A stretch of DNA of 64,000 nucleotides from Phytopythium helicoides (taxonomy: Eukaryota > Oomycota > Peronosporomycetes > Pythiales > Pythiaceae): assembly GCA_024867545.1 (NCBI GenBank), contig JANFNE010000008.1, positions 620,001 to 684,000 on the forward strand, in the 5' to 3' direction. The notes under the pieces are model-generated. The model did not search any database and was not told where the DNA came from. It saw only the letters and a program-made list of their open reading frames with translations. A program made the position numbers and the translations under genes. This document shows positions 50,363-61,396 of this stretch, piece by piece; position 1 is the stretch's first letter; each line of letters opens with the position of its first letter.

Positions 50363-51428
50363 ATGCAGCCAGTAGATGTCAAAGCAGACACTCAATCTCG
50401 CTCATTCTTGGATTCGCCAGCTCCAGCGCACTTTCGAGGCATGGCCACTGCTCCTCGCCGCCTCATCGGCACTCCAGCCTTCGTCAACGAAGCCGGCGCA
50501 TTCCTCCCAGCCACTCAAGCTTCCGTTCGTCGAGCGGTGTCTCCAAGTGCTGATAGTGTCCACCGCTTGCATGGCACCCCGTGCTATGTGACCGCCAGCG
50601 GAGACATCGTTTCATCACCATCGGGTCACCGCAGTGGGCTGAAGCGGCTGCTGGGAACCCCATGTTTCGTCACTGAGACCGGAGAGATTGTTGGCGCGGC
50701 TCACTTCAAAGAAACGACCAAGCGCCGGCTGCCAGGCACCCCGTGCTTTGTGGACCAAGACCATGAGCTGATTCGTCCTCGCGCAGCTCAGAGTACTGCA
50801 GTCAAGCCGTCGCTCTCGTCCGGCCCACTTCGTCTTCTTGGAACACCTTGCTTCGTGTCCAAGGATGGCGTCATCGAGCCGCCATGGAGCTGCCGTCACC
50901 TTTCAACCGTGGTATTCGCAGCCTTGCCGGGAGACGCGTTCCGCTTCGACGTCACGTCGGACAAACTCGAGACGGTAGTGACGCTGGAGAGTCCCACGAC
51001 AGCGTCTCGATGGTAGGACTCTTGCTATCTCGACCTCCTGCTGAGTTTGGACAGCATGGTCATATGCCACGATTTTGTCGTTCAGGCAATGCCGATTTGA
51101 TGACTCTGGGTTGGCCGACTGTGCGCCTACAGGCGTGGTTCTTCCACGCTCGGCGCTCGCCAACTTCCTGTCAGAGGCACTAGGAGCTCGCGCTCAAGCT
51201 CGTGCGAGTCGCAACCAGATCGAAATGGTTGATACTGAGCTGAAGCTGACGCTGGGCCTCGCAGATGACTTTTCGCCTGTCTACACGTTCCCACTCACAC
51301 CCCTTGTGGCTCCCAAGCAGGAGCAGAAGCATGCGGAGGTTGTCGCTTTGGAGGCGCAAGTGGCTGCGCTAAAGTTGCAGATCCGCAAACTCACTGCCGT
51401 GTCCGCGATTGATGACATGGATGCCTAG
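50363..51428 (+). CDS. Lineage-specific coiled-coil family protein with five GTPCFV repeats
   Basis: Two exons, 50363-51012 and 51086-51428, with a 73-nt intron (GTAGGA...TTCAG), give exactly 331 codons (330 residues). Five degenerate repeats of the form RLxGTPCFVxxxGxI lie near residues 32-47, 67-82, 95-110, 122-137 and 156-171. They are joined by Ser/Ala-rich linkers. The family core follows: SDKLETVVTLES at 199-210, then the exon junction (W-QCRF), GVVLPRSALANF, and a C-terminal coiled coil (EQKHAEVVALEAQVAALKLQ). The intron position and phase match the three relatives at 55274-58646. I do not recognise the family; function is unknown. Confidence 0.75.
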
Positions 51429-51586
51429 GAATGGATGGCAATGGCTTGTCCATTGTTGTTGCCTGCAGAATGAAGTAGCAGTGAACCATACGCATCGACT
51501 GATCGAGTTGACATTTGGAGAGTTTATACATGTACAAATTTGATTGATCCACTTCCTCCTGATCGTACACTTTCACATCGTCAACG

Positions 51587-52789
51587 TCAAAGCTCCGGCA
51601 CAAATTGGCCAGGAAAAGCCTGGTGCAGCCACTCGATGATGTCCCAGTGACTGTACTGGGTCGCTCCTTCGACTGCAGCAACACTACACCCCTCAGCTCG
51701 ATGACCATGCAACCAGCGCAGCACATGCATGTGGCCGTTTGTAGCTGCATCGTCCATTGCGCGTTTGGTGCAGCCTTCTGATCTATTCGCGTGCAACCAC
51801 TCGACCACTTCCAGGTGTCCATTCTTGGCAGCACTGTCCATCGCGAACTCGGTGCAGCCTTCGGATCGGTTCGTATGGAGCCACTGTACCATGTCCAGGT
51901 GCCCGTTTGCCGCCGCGTAGTCCATCGCGTCGGTACTGCAGCTCTCTGACCTGTTTTCGTGAAGAAACTTGACAACCTCCAGGTGCCCGTTCCTCGCTGC
52001 TCGGTTCATTGCTTGGCCCGTGCACCACGCTCCCTGTGAGTGCAGCCACTTGACCATATCGAGGTGTCCGTTGCCCGCCGCCTTGTCCATGCAGAGGTCT
52101 CGTGGATCGAGGAAGTCGAAGGTGGCGCAGAGCCACTGCACAGCAGGCAGGAAGCCGTTGTTAACCGCACGCATGACACCGTCGTAGGACACCTGCTCTC
52201 CGCGCTCTTGGTGCAGCCACTGCATCATTTCGAGGTCTCCATGACGTGCAGCCTCGTCCAGCAGCAGCAAGTCCTCTGGCGGCGGGAGCGTGTGCTCCTG
52301 CAGCCACTTGGCGACGTCCAACCGATTGAACTCCACCGCCAGGAGCATCTCGTCGCCACCCCAGTATACGTTGTCATGGTTGTCGAACAGCCACGCGAGC
52401 ACATCCAGATGTCCATTAGCTGCCAGCGTTGCCACCGTCTCGGTCGCCACTCGGCCCTGAGGGCAGTAGCGCTGCACGAGCCACCGGGCCACGTCCACGC
52501 TCCCATGTTCCGCCACAGCCCTCATCGCGACCTCGAACTCTCTCTTTCGGGTCGACAACGAGCTCTCAGCCGCTGTCCGCTGCGCCACGCGCTCCACCAG
52601 TCGCACCGACGCCAGGCGACTCGCCGAGCCGACAGAAAGCAATTGCGAGGCGTCCAGGAAGCCGTCGATGCTCGCGACGACGTGCAGAAGCGCAGCAATC
52701 GACGGGCGAGCGCGCAGCACGACCGAGACGCCGGTCAGAGGCCGCCAGGCGTCGTCAGCGAGCGGGGAAGGCGCACGAGGAGGCGCCAT
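51587..52789 (-). CDS. Ankyrin-family protein, intact frame, short form without C-terminal cap
   Basis: 400 residues from the ATG at 52789 (MAPPRAPSPL). The frame extends upstream to 53053 but that leader is not family-like. The N-terminal cap is LLHVVASIDGFLDASQLL, and the module VYWGGDEMLLAVEFNRLDVA...TLPP follows. About six 28-residue units come next. The last is diverged (YSHWDIIEWLHQAFPGQF) and the protein stops there. It lacks the DWLH cap of the longer members, so it is either a short form or truncated by an early stop. Confidence 0.9.
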   Translation of the reverse strand: MAPPRAPSPLADDAWRPLTGVSVVLRARPSIAALLHVVASIDGFLDASQLLSVGSASRLASVRLVERVAQRTAAESSLSTRKREFEVAMRAVAEHGSVDVARWLVQRYCPQGRVATETVATLAANGHLDVLAWLFDNHDNVYWGGDEMLLAVEFNRLDVAKWLQEHTLPPPEDLLLLDEAARHGDLEMMQWLHQERGEQVSYDGVMRAVNNGFLPAVQWLCATFDFLDPRDLCMDKAAGNGHLDMVKWLHSQGAWCTGQAMNRAARNGHLEVVKFLHENRSESCSTDAMDYAAANGHLDMVQWLHTNRSEGCTEFAMDSAAKNGHLEVVEWLHANRSEGCTKRAMDDAATNGHMHVLRWLHGHRAEGCSVAAVEGATQYSHWDIIEWLHQAFPGQFVPEL

Positions 52790-53009
52790 GATGGCGGCAA
52801 GTCCAGAAATGGCGATTGATACGCAACCGTCTGAGAAAAGCGTGTCGTGAGTGATGCGATTGGCTGATAATGAGACAATTTGTATTTCATTGGGTATTTG
52901 GATTTGCGTACAGCCAATCAGCAAGCAGCAGGGAATGACGTCGGAGCTGGTGGAGTGGCCCACGCCAATGGCAACTTTGTTGACTTCAACATGGCATTTT
53001 TCGTGCTCG

Positions 53010-54895
53010 TCAGGCAGTGGTGGCCGATATTGCCTCCGATCTACCCGCAACACGGTGCAGCCAGTCCATGAGATAGAAGTTTTCGCGCTTGGCTGAAATA
53101 ATCACCCGCTCGATGCGGAACTGATCAAGATAGTAGTGGTGCAGCCACTGGAGCACCTCGAGGTGGTCGCTCCGGCTCGCATTGACGGCTGCAACAGGCG
53201 AACAGCCCTCACTCCGGTTGTAGTGCAGGAACAGAAGCACCTCAAAGTGGCCACCAGCAGCCGCGTTGTCCATTGCGCGGGTCGTGCAGCCTTCAATGCG
53301 ATTGTTGTGAAGCCACCGAACAAGTTCGAGCGACCCACTACCTGCAGCGTTGTCCATTGCTGCAGTCGTGCAGCCCTCATAGCGGTGTGTGTCGAGCCAT
53401 TTCACAGCTTCAAGGTGGCCGCCGGCAGCTGCAAGGTCCATTGCATTTGTAGTGCACCCTTCAGTACGATTGTGGTGCAACCACTTTAGCATTTCGAGGT
53501 GGCCGTTTGCTGCTGCAGAATCCATAGCCTCGGTTGTGCAGCCTTCGTGTCGGTGAAAATGGAGCCACTCAACGAATCTGCAAATGACCGTGGCTGTGCA
53601 GCTCCATCCATGGCTTTGGTCGTGCACCCTACTTAGTGGATAGCGCAAGTGAGGAACTTGACCACTTCCATGTGATTTCCCATTGCCGCATTGTCCAGGG
53701 CAGCTCTTGTACAACCTTCCCGGCGATGCGCATGCAGCCACGAAACGACATCACTAAACCCGATTCGCAGCAGCGCCATCCATTGCTTTAGCTGTACAAC
53801 CTTCCATTCGATGAGTGTGCAGCCACTTGACGACTCCAAGATGCCCATGAGTGGCAGCTCCGTCCATTGCGTCGGTCGTGCATCCTTCTGTCCGGTGTTC
53901 ATGCAACCACACTACTGTTTCGAGGTGGCCATTAGCTGCCGCCGCGTCCATGGCAGTTGTTGAACACCAGACCCTCGCATCACTCTCGTTCTTCTTCCAA
54001 AGCCGCTTTGCCAGCTTCTTGTGTAACCACTTAACAACTTCAAGCTGTCCTTGCGCCGCTGCCCGGTCCATCGTGGTTCGCGTCATAACACCATTTTCGC
54101 TTTTCCGTAGCCACTTGACCACCTTGAGATGGCCATTGGCCGCTGCTTCGTCCATCGATACGAGCATCTGCGATGCTGAACCTTCAGCAGGACGGACGCA
54201 TGAGTCTCGTTGCAACTCGAGCATCCACTTAAGCAGCTCAACGTGACCAGATGCAGCAGCTTCTGTAAGAGCGGAAGCTGTCGGCTGCTCCCTCCACCCT
54301 TTTTCAACTAGCCACTTGGCCTAGCTCCACGTCCCCCAGACGAGCGACGGCGTGATCCAGCAAGCGAACACTTCGCGGAGGATGCGCGAATGCCATCAAC
54401 CACTTGACGACGTGCAAGTGGCCGCGCTCAGCAGCGGCGCGAAGCTCGTTCGCTCCCCAGAAGACGTGGTCGTGGTTGGTGCGGAGCCACTCGAGAACTG
54501 TTAGATTGCCTTGCCGAGCAGCTTCTTCGACTGCCTTGGTCACCAGTCCGCCCGGAAGGTAGTTCCGCAGCAGCCAACGGATGATCGACAGATCTCCACG
54601 GGCTGCAGCGTTCACCGTCGCGCGCGTGAACTGAGCCTGACGATAGAACGCGTCAGGTGGCGAGTGCATGGGCGAGTTTGTCTGCCGGATCGGTGACGCA
54701 GTCGCTGCGTAGACGCAAAAGGATCCTTGAGAGCAGACGCAGCGATCCGGTGGCGCTGGCTCGAGCAATTGAAAATCCGATGGAGCCGTCGGCCAGGTCG
54801 CTGATGACGCGGGTGATGTGAGTTAGCGCCTTGACTTGAGGGTAAAGGCGACACACCACCAACACGCCCGTGAGCGGCGGCAGTTCGCTTGACAT
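53010..54895 (-). pseudogene. Ankyrin-family pseudogene, multiply frameshifted
   Basis: The ATG at 54895 opens a normal N-terminal cap. The frame then changes near 54660 (AHALAT/ SPPDAFYRQAQF), 54310 and 54230-54290, and at 53755 (AAANRV). In the region 53580-53650 the text becomes KFLTCAIH then a stop, followed by a damaged repeat (GCTTKAMDGAA, then a shifted PRSFADS). The C-terminal half (53010-53570) is clean, with six 28-residue units and cap RENFYLMDWLHRVAG. The module HVFWGANELRAAA is present. At least five lesions, one involving lost sequence, indicate real decay. Confidence 0.8.
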
Positions 54896-55273
54896 CGTGG
54901 CCGCTTATTGGATTCTGGATTGGATCCAGTCGTCGGACACGGAGGAAGAGGAGCGGCGAGTGTGTCTGTCTGCTTTGTCATGCATGATCTTGGCGCTGGT
55001 CATTCTGCACATACTGAATACCAGACAGTCGGAGGTCGAGAGCTGAACGAACGACGTGCAACTCGCGCTGGGGCCGGACAATGGGCAGAGCGTGGGATGC
55101 ACTAGACCGTCTTTGTGATCGAGCGGCATCAGCTTTGTCATCTTGCGATCGGCTGAGCGATTGCAGACCAATGGACCAGTGCCACTTCAAGAAGGGAGAA
55201 CGAACAGCTGTGTTGAAAAGCTAGAAACACGCATGGCACTCACACTGGTTCACGCCAACGTCGGATGAGCAAC
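54896..55273. other. Intergenic
   Basis: 378 nt between the 5' end of the ankyrin pseudogene and the 3' end of the next gene. No gene or repeat is recognised. Confidence 0.5.
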
Positions 55274-56518
55274 TTAGCAGCGTCGCTGGAGCCGGCACGT
55301 GCTCGCATGCTGCGCTGCTTGCTCCTTCAGAGCCTTCATCTCCTGGCAAACCCCCTCCATCTCACTCTGCAAATCGGCAATCTGCGCGCGCAGCTTGTCA
55401 ACCGGCGTGACATCAACTGGCTTGAGCTCCAACCGGTAGCTGGGGCACCACCCCAAGGGAAAGCTGAGCTTGAAGGTAAGAATCAGGGATCTATCTGCTT
55501 CCGACAGCATCACAGACACCGCTGTGTTTGCATCAGGTGCATGGGAACGAGCAGTGGTTTGATCGTGCTGAAGCTGCTGGAGCCCGCAGAGTATCTCCTT
55601 GAGCATAGCACAGACCACTGTGCGAGGAATCTCCACTCCTTTTGGCCCCGCGCGCTTGAGCTCCTCGTCTCCAACGCGGCACTCCCTGTGTGTGTCCATT
55701 AGCTGTCATGAGGTCACGAATGAAGTTTGGAACCTGAAAGACGCACCACTTTTCCTTGGACTTTTTGTTCTCGAGAGTCACGATCATCTCCAGACTGTTG
55801 GTGACCACCCTGTACAAGAAAGTTTCGTTTGAAAGTGACGGGAACGAAACACCAACTGATGCAGCACGTAGCGCTACGGGCACCATTGTGGTGGTGCTCT
55901 GCATTGAGGAAGGAGCAACAACAACCGAATTGCACTTCCCAAGCATTGGGTACGCCCAACGGCCGCTGCAGACTACAAGCAATCTCTTGGACGCCCACTC
56001 CCGATCGCATGCGAACTCTATCTCTCGGTTTGTGAAGCCCTCGAAAAAGTCGGAAAGCTTCAGCTTCGTCGGGGCGAATGGGCTGAACTTGCTTCTCAAA
56101 AGTACCTGGATCGCCACGACCGCGCTTTTGCTCGCTTCCTTGACAACAATCTTAACAGTCTGGTCAATCATTTCATCAAACTCTTTGAACACGGTACAGC
56201 CTTTCTTGTCAGCAACCACAACTTGGACTGCGAGGCGGTGGTTCAACAAGTCTGCACGATCAGCGTAGAGCTTGTCAGAACCAGACTGGCTTAGTAGATG
56301 TACAAGCCGAGTATACGCCTGCCACCTTCTTCGCCGCTAAAGCAAACATCATTTGAGTTGCCGCCATCTTCGATCGCGCTGTCGACTGCATACTCCGCCA
56401 TTAGTCGATGAACTGTCACCATCCGCAAATGGGCATTGTGTAAATGGTACTGCAGACTCCAATCGATCGAAACCGCCGGAAGCGTACTCGTGATGAACAG
56501 GACCCCAGACACCGCCAT
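55274..56518 (-). CDS. Lineage-specific coiled-coil family protein; 5' end unresolved
   Basis: The 3' exon 55274-55685 (412 nt) and the upstream exon from 55747 are joined over a 61-nt intron (GTGCGT...CACAG) at the same position as in relatives. The joined text is KEKW-ECRVGDEELKRAGPKG. The upstream frame is open to 56336 but has no ATG. A related start, MAVSGVLFITST, lies at 56518 in another frame, so a one-base change or a further intron separates them. Domains are a C2-like beta-rich N-terminal half (LAVQVVVADKKGCTVFKEF), TNSLEMIVTLENKKS, GVEIPRTVV, and a C-terminal coiled coil (DKLRAQIADLQSEMEGVCQE). Function is unknown. Confidence 0.68.
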
Positions 56519-56690
56519 CTTGGCCAACCGTTTGGTTTTTGCTCTGCTTGGCAAAATCGGAAATGACAATTGGGGCACGGACATTTTTTTTTTTGTGGCA
56601 GTTGGAATTCCTTATCGCTGACCCAAATAATGGCTACGAACGACAACACATGAGATGTGAATCCATTCTGCTGTGCACTGGTGAGCTACG

Positions 56691-57750
56691 TTAGTAGTCA
56701 CATGCATCAAACGTGTGCAAGGTGCTGGGCGAGATCTGTTCTTTCAACGCTTGCATCTCCTTGCGAACCCCCGCCAGCTCATTCCGCAGATCTACGATCT
56801 GAGCGCGCAGTTTGTCCTCTGTCTTGATTGTCAGCTTCTTGAGCTCCAACGTGTAGGTCGGGCGCCACCTCGTACCAAAGTCGAGCAGCAACTCGAGATC
56901 CAAGCATTCCCCAGACTTTACCGACTTCTTTAGAGACACCGAGTGGCTGGTTGCTTTTACTTCATCTCCATTTCCACGCTCTTCTTGAATTATATTAGTT
57001 TTTTCAAGCGTCTCTTTCAGAAGCCTCGTGACAACCTCGCGTGGAATCTCGACCCCTTCCGGTCCAGCAGCCTTGATCTCGGCGTCTCCAAATCGACATT
57101 CCCTGTATCGTGAACGATTCCATCGTCATATGCCAGCCTGCAACCACATCAGCCATTCAAAGAGATCCACACCATTTATCTTTGGAGCGCTTGCTTTCGA
57201 GCGTCACCACGGTCTCAAGCTTGCCGCTTGCTACCGAGAGTAGGAGCTTGTCCCCTTCAAACAACGAGAATGCTAGCTCAACACTGTTATCAGGTGCTGA
57301 GCCGATATCAAAAACGTCCAGGCACATTTCTTGGTTTGCTTCACGATCTGAGAGCGATCCAGTGGTATGATCGTACCAACTCCCGCTGAAGCTAACAACG
57401 ATTGAGCCGGTCTTGTCCGTCAATGTCATTTCACGCTCTGAGAAACCTTCGAGGAAATCGGCTAGGTCGATTTGGCTAGAAAGCAGCGCGTTCATCTTGC
57501 CGGATCCCACGATCTCAATCATCACATACTCACTCTCCTCGATATTCTTCACCTCAATATCAAGCGTCTCCTGTGTAGGATCCTTGTAGTTCATGTACGT
57601 CGTGCAGTGACTTTTGCCTGCGACCGTCACCTTCACCGCATAAACTCTCGGGTCGTTGACAAATTCATTTTCATCACACTCGTTCCATCGAGAGACTGGT
57701 ACCGTCCCACGTTCCAAGTTAGCGAGATAAATGTGCTGGATGAGTCTCAT
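56691..57750 (-). CDS. Lineage-specific coiled-coil family protein
   Basis: Two exons, 57173-57750 and 56691-57102, with a 70-nt intron (GTGTGG...TACAG), give exactly 330 codons (329 residues). An alternative start at 57802 (MKVSGTLRTTS) resembles that of the neighbour but is one frame off. The N-terminal half is beta-rich and C2-like (VYAVKVTVAGKSHCTTYMNY, then MIEIVGSGKM). The core SGKLETVVTLESKRSKDKW, exon junction ECRFGDAEIKAAGPEGVEIP and coiled coil (EDKLRAQIVDLRNELAGVRK) follow. The 3' exon is 412 nt, as in the gene at 55274. Membrane or lipid binding through the C2-like part is speculative. Confidence 0.75.
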
Positions 57751-57973
57751 TGAAAGTGAATGATTCCATACTGGTGGTCCGCAGAGTCCCGGACACCTTC
57801 ATCTCGTCCGACCGTGTGATTTCTTCCTGGCAAACTCGGAAATGACAATACGAAACGAAGCTACACTCGACAACCTCAAGTACTTTCCACGACAAATCCA
57901 TGAAAACTTCGCATTCAATCCATCGCACTCCCATGCATCATCAAACAAATCAATCATACCGGCCTCCAACCAC

Positions 57974-58646
57974 TCAGTGGCGGTACTTGGACGCGCACTT
58001 GTTCGCTTGCTGCTTTAGCTGCTCCTTCAGTTTGTCAACCTCATGGCGCAGTTCCTTCAGCGCCTTTGCATCCACACGACCTTTCACCAGCGCCTCCATC
58101 TCCAGGCGAACCTCCGCCAGCTCGTTCTGCAGATCCACGATCTGCGCGCGCAGCTTGTCTTCGGTCTTGACATCCAGCTGCTTGAGCTCCAGCGTGTAGG
58201 TCGGGCGCCACCCCGCGCCAAAGTCAAGCGCGAGGTCCAAAAAGAGACTGCTGCTCGAAGCCTCGCGCCTCACTTCAACCGAGTGGCCGCTCGAGCTCTC
58301 ACCATTGCCACTAGTAGCGCGCGATCCTCCGGCCTTTTCCTCCTGGCGCTGCTTGAGCTTGTCGAGCGTCTCCACCAGCAGCGCCGTGACGACCGCACGC
58401 GGGATCTCGACCCCCTCCGGCCCCTGCGCGCTTGAGCTCCGCGTCGCCCACTCGGCACTCCCTGCGGCCCCTAAACCGTCAACTGCCGCCCCCACCCGCA
58501 CACGCAGAACCGGCCGCCACGCACCACTGGTCCTTGGAGCTCGCGCTCTCGAGCGTCACCACCGTCTCCAGCTTGTCACTCGCCACGGAGAAGCAGAAAC
58601 ACTCGCCAGGAAGCAGCGCGAACGACACGCCGACAGGCGGCGCCAT
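57974..58646 (-). CDS. Lineage-specific coiled-coil family protein, short form
   Basis: Exons 58525-58646 and 57974-58461 with a 63-nt intron (GTGCGT...CGCAG). The first exon encodes only MAPPVGVSFALLPGECF and SDKLETVVTLESASSKDQW, so the C2-like half is absent. Length is 610 nt, one more than a whole number of codons. The extra base is in a GGGG run at about 58432, after ELKRAG, and is probably a sequence error; corrected length is about 202 residues. The C-terminal coiled coil is longest in this member (ALVKGRVDAKALKELRHEV and on). It is divergent from CAP-H2 across 190 nt. Confidence 0.7.
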
Positions 58647-58836
58647 GGCTTGCCGCGGATCTTGAAGTGACGGGGAAGAAGAACATTTTCAAGATGGGAT
58701 TCAGACGACCTTCGCGCGACATTGCGTGTTCAAAACGCGCGCGAGCGGCCATTGACGGCGAGGGCCACTGCGGTGGACGGAGCGGAGCGAGCTCGGCGGG
58801 CGTTGGGCGGCGCTAGCGGCGCGGACGGGCAGTGAG

Positions 58837-61233
58837 ATGAGCGAGGGACGCTTCCAGCACCTGCTGCAGCCCATTCGGTGCGATTTGAGCCATTTGCGGC
58901 CCCGCAGCGCGCTCTGGAAGCCGACTAACTGCTGGGGACAGGGACCTGAGCCAGAACTGGAACATCGACCTGGCGCAGGAGCTGGAGGAGTACCTGGACG
59001 AGCTCGAGCACCTGAACATCGCGTTCGACCCGAATGACGAGGGCTCGGCCGCGGCGCTGAGGCCCAGAGACGCGGATGCGGCGCGGACAGCGGCTCCAAG
59101 GTCATGAACTTCGCAGAGGCCGCGCTGCTCATCCAGGGTACCAGCGTCATCTACAGCCGCAAGGTCGAGTACCTGTACGCGCTGGTCTTCCAGACGCTTG
59201 CACACCTATCGAAGCAGCATGAGGACAAGCAGAAGTCGACGGGGGACAAGCAACAGGGGGGAAGCGCGAACGCCAACGAGGCAGAAGGACACGAGAGCGA
59301 CGCGGACGACCTCGGCGGAGGCGACCTGCTGGGCAGCGCACTTCGCGTGTATGACGAGCTCGAAGAGGCTCGCGAGACGCAGATCACGCTGCGTAAGGCG
59401 ACCACCAACGCAGTGCACGACTCGGACGAATACAAGAAGCGACACGACCAGGGGCTGTCGCGCAGCAAGAACAACCTGCAGTACGTTTGCTTCTTTCTGC
59501 CACGACGAGTGGCGTCAATCGGTTGGTGGTGCTAACGCAATGCTCGTGCGGTTAGAGCGTCAGTAGCGCTTATGGGGTCGCTTGTTCCCGGCGAACGCGA
59601 CCACGGCGATGCGTTCAAGCTCATGTCGTGCAACCTGCATGTGTCAGGCGTCATGCTACTCGATGAGGGCAGTCGCAAGTTCCTTGAAGAGGAAACAGAT
59701 TTCAAGTATGTGCGAGGTGAGAAGACGCCTCGGCGAGCGAGTCTCGGCCGCGTCGACTGGGACTTGGCAGACCAAGGAGATGGAGGAAACCCTGCGATGA
59801 CCCTGAACTTTGATAGCATTGGGGATGGTGACGATGATGACGATGACGACGCTGATGGAGGATATGACCAGCCAGACTTTGGTGGCTATGACCATGAGGA
59901 GGCCGAAGCCACCAACGACTCATCAGGTGATTATGAACCAGTGGAGCAGGCGCCAGCGTACAATGACGAACAGCCACCTCCAGCTCTTGATGCTGACGAG
60001 GACAGCGGGATCACGACCCGATCGAAGAAGCGCGTTGGCTTTACACGGGCTGCTGCAGCCGAGCGCGATCCGTGGGCACCATTGGATCCGTACGACGCCA
60101 GTTCTGCAATGTCTCGGCCTTTCCGCAAAGGGCGATCGTACCCACGGAAGCCTCCGTACAAGAAGGGTAAGCTGTCAAAGCGGAGCAACAAGGATGGAGC
60201 AGTTGGAGTCGAAGACGATGCAGTTGACGGGCTGGACGACCCTAGTTTCAAGGATCGGTTCTTCTCAAGTGCCAATCGCTCACAGTGGTCGTCGTGGGTT
60301 TGGGCTGAAACATCAGAGAAAGCTCTAGAGAAGACTTTCAAGAAGAAGTTTTGCAAAGCACCCGTCTTGGTCAAGAGCTGTGACGAGTTGTGGAAGCTGG
60401 AGGCGAAATGGAAGAGCCTCGTCAGGCGATTTGAGGCGAAGGAGGAGCAGAGTGCGCAAGCCATGCTGCTCCAAGAAGAAGCCGAGGAGGAAGAGCAGCA
60501 GATCCATGAGATGGCCTTGAATCGCTCGGATGCACCATTGGATCTTCATCTTGGGGCGCAAGATCACGATGACGCTGCGGGAGGGCCTGCAGACGAGGAC
60601 GACGATGATGGATACGACGATGCAGGTGGGGCAGACTTTGACTGGGGAGGTGGAGACGTGGGCGATGACCACATGGGCGACACGTACCCGGATTCTGCGG
60701 AAGCTTCCGCCTATATGTCGCTTGACAACGGCGATCGCCCGCTGACGTACGAGGAGATTTGCCGGCAGCACATTGAGTCCTTCATGAAGGGTGCAGAGCA
60801 GTATGTCCGCGAGTCGGACCTGACGAAGCAGGTGAACGAGTGGCAGACCAAGCTTACACCCTTGCTGAAGGAGCAAGATGAGCGACCACCGTTCGACATC
60901 CAGCACTATGGACGTGAGATCATCGGTCATCTGAAGCACGAGCACAAGACGCGGGTGAGCATGACACCTCGCCAGAACAAGCGCCAGAAGCGAAGCGAGT
61001 CGGATGAAAACGAAGACGAAGAGGTAACCCCGGAAGCGGTGACGTTCGACCGACTGGTGGGTGGTAAGAACCACTACGAGGTTTGTCGTATGTTCCTTGC
61101 ATCGCTGCAGCTCGCCAACAACGGCAATGTGCAGCTCGTGCATGGCAAAACGGCGGCCGAGCAGAGCCAAGTGCCATTTCAGATGCAGCTGCTCACGACT
61201 TCCAACGTCTATGAGTCGATCCAAACGTCTTAG
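58837..61233 (+). CDS. NCAPH2: Condensin II complex subunit H2 (CAP-H2 kleisin)
   Basis: Bridges the SMC2/SMC4 heads in condensin II during chromosome condensation. Exon 1 is 58837-58877, intron 1 58878-58941 (GTGCGA...GACAG, branch CTAAC), and intron 2 59481-59555 (GTACGT...GGTTAG, branch CTAAC). The N-terminal domain matches the family: [20 protein letters not shown], then [20 protein letters not shown] and [12 protein letters not shown]. The middle is acidic and disordered. The C-terminal winged-helix-type region has [20 protein letters not shown]. One base appears missing between 59038 and 59100; correcting it gives 753 codons. The length is normal for CAP-H2. Confidence 0.9.
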
Positions 61234-61396
61234 GTTGCGATCAATAAAATGCCGACGTTTGTACTCTCTTCCGATTGAGCTCGCAAGTAACAGCAGCAGT
61301 AGCAACAACAACAACATGGTACCGATTCATGCACATCCATTTAGTTTATCCACAATCAACAGTCTCGAGCAGTGCGGCCTCATAACCTCCGGCACT

